DNA of 64,000 nt from Phlegmacium glaucopus (Eukaryota; Basidiomycota; Agaricomycetes; Agaricales; Cortinariaceae), in assembly GCA_015039465.1 (NCBI GenBank), contig MU130696.1, positions 434,001-498,000 of the forward strand. Direction: 5' to 3'. Below are positions 60,164-64,000 of this stretch, piece after piece. Each line of letters starts with the position of its first letter. Position 1 is the first letter of the stretch. Under the pieces are notes generated by a model that did not search any database, was not told the DNA's origin, and saw only the letters and a program-made list of their open reading frames with translations. A program made the translations under genes and the position numbers.

Positions 60164-61972
60164 ATGATCCGGCGAGAGTTCACTGCGGTCTCGCGAAAGG
60201 CGACAGTATTTAATAGGCCATTCTCTCATTCTGCATTTCGTAGACTAGAGCATCTACCAACGACTAGCTCTCCAATCGTATCAAAGCTTAGCTTCTTCAA
60301 CTCTGTCACTGGAAATGATACACAGATACCTACCTTTCGCATTCTAGACGGTGTTGGAAAACCACTTGAGGGTGCTGTTCTCCCAGATGTACGTGTTGTT
60401 ATATCCAGGCTTGAAAACGTTCTGACCTACGAAACGAATAGATTGATGAGCCCTTTGCTCGGCGGTTATACGAAAACATGATGCTCTTGCCGACTCTGGA
60501 CAATGTGCTTTACAACGTTCAACGGCAGGGAAAAATATCTTTCTACGTACGTCAAGTATCTCTGTCCTACTTACACGCCTCACTGTTGCTATTAGATGAC
60601 CGCCGTAAGTAAGATTTTTTACTTACTTCAAGAAAACTGAAAACCCCCCACTAGTATGGTGAAGAGGCTACTATTGTTGGCTCTGCCGCCGCCCTTGCAT
60701 TAGATGACGAGTAAGTTTAAACCTTGACAGAAAGATGATTTGGTGACACTGTTGTTCCCCGCAGAATACTAGGTTTGTGACCCTTGTCATTTTGCACAAA
60801 AACTTGTTCAAATGTAATACAAGGCCAATATCGCGAATTGGGGGTTTTACTTTGGAGAGGGTTCTCCCTTGACAAAGTCATGGCTCAATGCTTCGGAAAT
60901 GAGGAGGACACCTCTGGAAAAGGACGACAAATGCCCGTTGTATGTGAACTTGCGGCAGTAATATTCAAACATCAATCAAACTAAATTTTAAAAAATAGCA
61001 TTTTGGCTCTCCGGAACACCACTTTCACACAATATCCTCACCTCTTGCAACACAAATACCACAGGCGGCGGGAGTGGCGTATGCTTTGAGACGGACACCT
61101 GATCGGCGGTCGCGCTCGGTCGCTGCATGCTTCTTCGGCGAAGGTGCAGCGTCCGAAGGAGGTACAACATCCATATTTATTTCACCTTTACACTCAGCAT
61201 CATATCAACTTTCTAGATTTTCACGCTGGCCTTATGCTTGCATCTACCATACCCTCACCGGTGGTTTTTATTGCTCGAAATAATGGATTTGCTATTAGTA
61301 CGCCAAGTGCAGAACAATATTATGGGGATGGAATAGCTAGCCGAGGCCCCGGGTATGGTATTGACACAGTGCGTGTAGATGGTAACGATATCCTCGCCGT
61401 TATCACCGCCGTAAAGGAAGCCAGAAGGAGATGTTTGGAACAAGGTCGTGCTGTTCTTGTTGAAGCAATGACTTATCGGTAAAACCTATTATTATTATTA
61501 TAGTTGGATTCCCGTCACTCACTATTAGGCTTCAGTGTTGGCCATCACTCGACTTCGGACGATTCATTTGCCTACAGAGCGAGAGCAGAAGTGGAAGATC
61601 GAAAGCGTATTGATAATCCTATCACACGCTTCCAGCTCTTTATGGAGTCGAGGGGCTGGTGGAATGCTGACGACGAAGCTGAACTGAGAGCCCGTCTAAA
61701 AGCGGATGTCATGAAAGCCTTCAGACGGACGGACAGTCTGACACGATGTGAACTTGGTGAATTATTTACGGATGTATACGGTGGTCAAGAACCTTGGAAC
61801 CTCGTAAGCCGCATCATAGATTGCTATCGTTATCAGTACTAACCTTGAATAGATGGAACAACGAGACGAGCTTACCGGGCTCTTGAGAAAGTACGGCGAT
61901 ATATGGGAACCGTGGCGAAACGAACTAGCGAAATTCAAGAACAAAGGCCAAGATTTGACCAAGCCAAGCTGA
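60164..61972 (+). CDS. BCKDHA: 2-oxoisovalerate (branched-chain 2-oxoacid) dehydrogenase E1 alpha
   Basis: Thiamine-diphosphate-dependent decarboxylase subunit of the mitochondrial branched-chain oxoacid complex. ATG 60164 opens a basic presequence ([20 protein letters not shown]). Exons: [40 protein letters not shown] with [59 protein letters not shown]; the TPP motif [32 protein letters not shown] with [15 protein letters not shown]; and [15 protein letters not shown], the phosphorylation loop in animal enzymes. A split Arg codon at the last of these joins supports the model. Ends [10 protein letters not shown]. About ten exons. Confidence 0.92.
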
Positions 61973-62348
61973 TCTATATGGAGCTTGAGAAGTGGATGTG
62001 CTCACGCGTTGCATTCAATAATTAAGATTTGAGGCTAATAATACCACTATCTGTTGCACGGTTGTTCCAACCAGACCAAATTCAGAAACTTTTGCGTTAA
62101 GCATTTCTCCTTGTAGTCTGTCTTGGTCCAGGATGAAAGGAATCTTATTGTACTGGCATTCGAGCATATGGCAGAAAGTATAGATAAGTATGGACATGTA
62201 TACTAAGTGCCCGCATCACAAGGAAATCACAAGTGTCATAAATTAGTAAACATGATCAGCATCAGATAAGATATAGAGGATGCGTGGTGTCACATTGTTT
62301 GTAGACAGTAAAGGAATACAAAGTTTAGTATCTAGACGATGGTACGAT
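61973..62348. other. Intergenic region between convergent genes
   Basis: About 375 bases between the stops of BCKDH E1-alpha and the ZIP transporter. No feature beyond probable 3' UTRs. Confidence 0.5.
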
Positions 62349-63530
62349 TCAATGTTCATGATTAAATAGCGCTCTTAGTATGAGAGGAATAAACATTCCA
62401 AGGACAGTAATGGACACGCGCGTCATTGCTCGCATTTCCCCGGCCACAGGCGACTGACGTGATACTGGCTGGAGTACAGTGGCGACATACAAAAATGTAC
62501 CACCCTGGACACATAGCAGAAATAAGCCGACAGCAGACAGGTTGGATGGAGGATGGAGGGAACGCACCGAGACAAGAAGGGCTAGGCCACTCAAGTCGCT
62601 TTTACCACTTTCAAGGGAAGAACATATGACGTAGGTCACAAGAGTGCTCAGTGGGGTAGATAGGCTAAATATTGCAAGATATTTCTTGCACTGTGGCCGC
62701 GGAATGTTTGTTGAGATGATTGAAGTTGTGAAGGCAAGGCATGTAGGCGCTATGTAGATTTAGATTCCGTTTATACTAAAGGCCGTAAATTTAGAAGTAA
62801 TTTACCTTTGTGAATAATCAGCGCGAAAAAAACCACGAGAGAGAGAGCGTTTGTACCCTCAGTCGAGGATCCAGCTACAAGAGCAATCCCGAGAGCGAGC
62901 CCATCGGCGACACCATGAATTACTAAACCAAGAAGAAGAGCAAAAGCTCGTTCTCTGTCTGCGCTTGCCTCGAGAACACTGGGCGTTGACGGGGGATTGA
63001 GGCGACGATCTGAAGGGGGTTCAAGGCCAAGGTCTCCCAGTTCAGCATCGAACTCTACTTCTGAAGTAGAGCTGTGCAAAGGCATATTTTTCGGTAGAGC
63101 AGGTATCGAATTATTCGAAGAATGCGAATGCGAATGAGGAGATATCAGTTGTTCGATGATTAACATGAGGATGAATCCAATGACCAGACACAAGGCAATG
63201 CGACCTGTTGGCAGTCCATCTGTATGAGCCGCCGCCATGACTTCTAACCCTCTGATTCCGTCAACATTGTATGAACGGGTTGCATAATGCTGAAGACACG
63301 AGGTTGGACGTACTCCGGAATTATTACGCCCAATGCAGCTCCAAGCAAAAGACCAGTTCCCAGGGCTGAAAGACGATCCAAATGACTTTCTATTTCAGCG
63401 CAATAAACATAGTGTCGTTTGTAACAGAACCAGAAGACGAACTGGAAAACGCATATAACAAGGGTAACATTCCAACTGCAAATGTCGATGTACCGAGAAC
63501 GGTAATCATGACGAAGAGCATGATTGCCAT
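62349..63530 (-). CDS. ZIP family zinc transporter (SLC39A9/Atx2-like)
   Basis: Moves zinc or related metals into the cytosol, probably from an internal compartment. ATG 63530 opens with a first membrane segment (MAIMLFVMITVLGTSTFAVG). Then LSALGTGLLLGAALGVIIPE, the conserved small-residue segment. A later exon has ALCLVIGFILMLIIEQL followed by His/Ser-rich SPHSHSHSSN, and an acidic loop. The core metal segment is LVIHGVADGLALGIALVAGS (H and D ligands), then SLVVFFALIIHKAPTCLAF. The last exons have LALLVGGTFLYVATVLQPVS and a terminal helix ending LFNHEH. About five exons. The H-G-V-A-D-G-L motif and short length favour the SLC39A9 group. Confidence 0.85.
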
Positions 63531-63729
63531 CGCTGAGAAGTCTTTTCTTCGGAAGATATCAGGTTTGGTAGGTTTTTAAACACAGAACTAGGGTTGTATG
63601 AGGGAGGAAGGCATTACTCTACTAGCCCACGACAGTAGACCGCAACGTGTAGCTGCGCCGCGTTGACACGTGATGCATCTCCGACTTGTGAACCACTGGT
63701 GACTTGCAAAATTCAAACGATATTCTACC
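63531..63729. promoter_or_regulatory. Short divergent promoter between ZIP transporter and V-ATPase proteolipid
   Basis: About 200 bases between two divergent start codons. CACGTG lies near 63668 (an E-box-like palindrome). No factor can be assigned from sequence alone. Confidence 0.35.
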
Positions 63730-64000
63730 ATGTCTCTCTGTCCACCTTTTGCCCCTTTCTTTGGGTTTGCAGGTGTTGCATCGGCTGTAAGTCGTTGTAG
63801 TAGTCTTCATTTTGAACAATTAATTCTAAATTACACCGCAATAGATGGTCCTTAGCAGTGCGTTTCTTGGCTCATGGTTTTCGGAGTAATCACCGTATCT
63901 GATTCGGAATGATAGCTGTTGGCGCTGCTTTTGGGACCTCCAAGGCAGGCATAGGGATTGCGGGACTTGGAACTTTTAAGCCTGAACTTATTATGAAAGT
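63730..64000 (+). CDS. VMA3: V-type ATPase proteolipid subunit c, 3' part outside window
   Basis: Forms the proton-carrying ring of the vacuolar ATPase. ATG 63730 gives [19 protein letters not shown]. Two short introns (about 63789-63843 and 63859-63912) lead through MVLS to [19 protein letters not shown] and TFKPELIMK at the window edge. The second junction rebuilds a Thr codon. These are the first membrane hairpin and following loop of subunit c. The glutamate-bearing fourth helix lies outside the window. Confidence 0.92.

Overview
The window reads as nuclear DNA of a filamentous basidiomycete, most likely an Agaricomycete. Genes are dense and lie on both strands. They are cut by many short introns of about 45-70 bases with GT...AG borders. 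The products belong to fungal lineages: hercynine/ergothioneine synthase, CreA-type repressor, alpha-arrestin-like proteins, Alb1, Sfh1 and a TPR/Mlp basket protein. I cannot name the species.

Layout. Bases 1-8301 are minus-strand: a partial secreted aspartic protease, an arrestin-like protein, a two-pass membrane protein with a PY motif, and dynactin p62. A repeat-rich spacer at 1114-3189 holds a foldback repeat. Bases 9015-18351 form one Helitron transposon whose two ends I can place. It carries a Rep-helicase, a second gene that may be an OB-fold protein, a broken membrane-protein fragment, and an inverted second copy of its own 5' terminus. From 18916 to 32173 come a DNA polymerase delta-like protein that stops after the exonuclease domain, a DHHC palmitoyltransferase, Egt1, a gelsolin/severin, a family X DNA polymerase with altered catalytic residues, and the remodeller subunit Sfh1/Snf5. 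From 33197 to 39319 a CreA-like zinc-finger regulator and a DCAF-like WD40 protein are divergently arranged. Bases 39320-43950 are gene-poor and hold two abutting non-autonomous DNA transposons and a duplicated scrap of the WD40 gene. From 43955 to 54866 lie a queuosine-salvage glycosylase, a second arrestin-like gene and the large coiled-coil TPR/Mlp1 gene. From 55121 to the end are ribosomal protein S20, Alb1, a single-pass surface protein, a truncated copy of BCKDH E1-alpha, gluconokinase, the full BCKDH E1-alpha, a ZIP zinc transporter, and the start of the V-ATPase proteolipid.

Functionally most genes are unrelated housekeeping neighbours, as is usual in fungal chromosomes. The unusual content is of two kinds. 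First, two proteins derived from DNA polymerases look unable to polymerise: one has lost its polymerase domain, the other two of three catalytic aspartates and the lyase lysine. Second, the mobile DNA: a complete-looking Helitron with an odd terminal arrangement, and two DNA transposons inserted side by side with overlapping target duplications. CDS coordinates run from start codon to stop codon and include introns; splice sites were read by eye and need transcript support.
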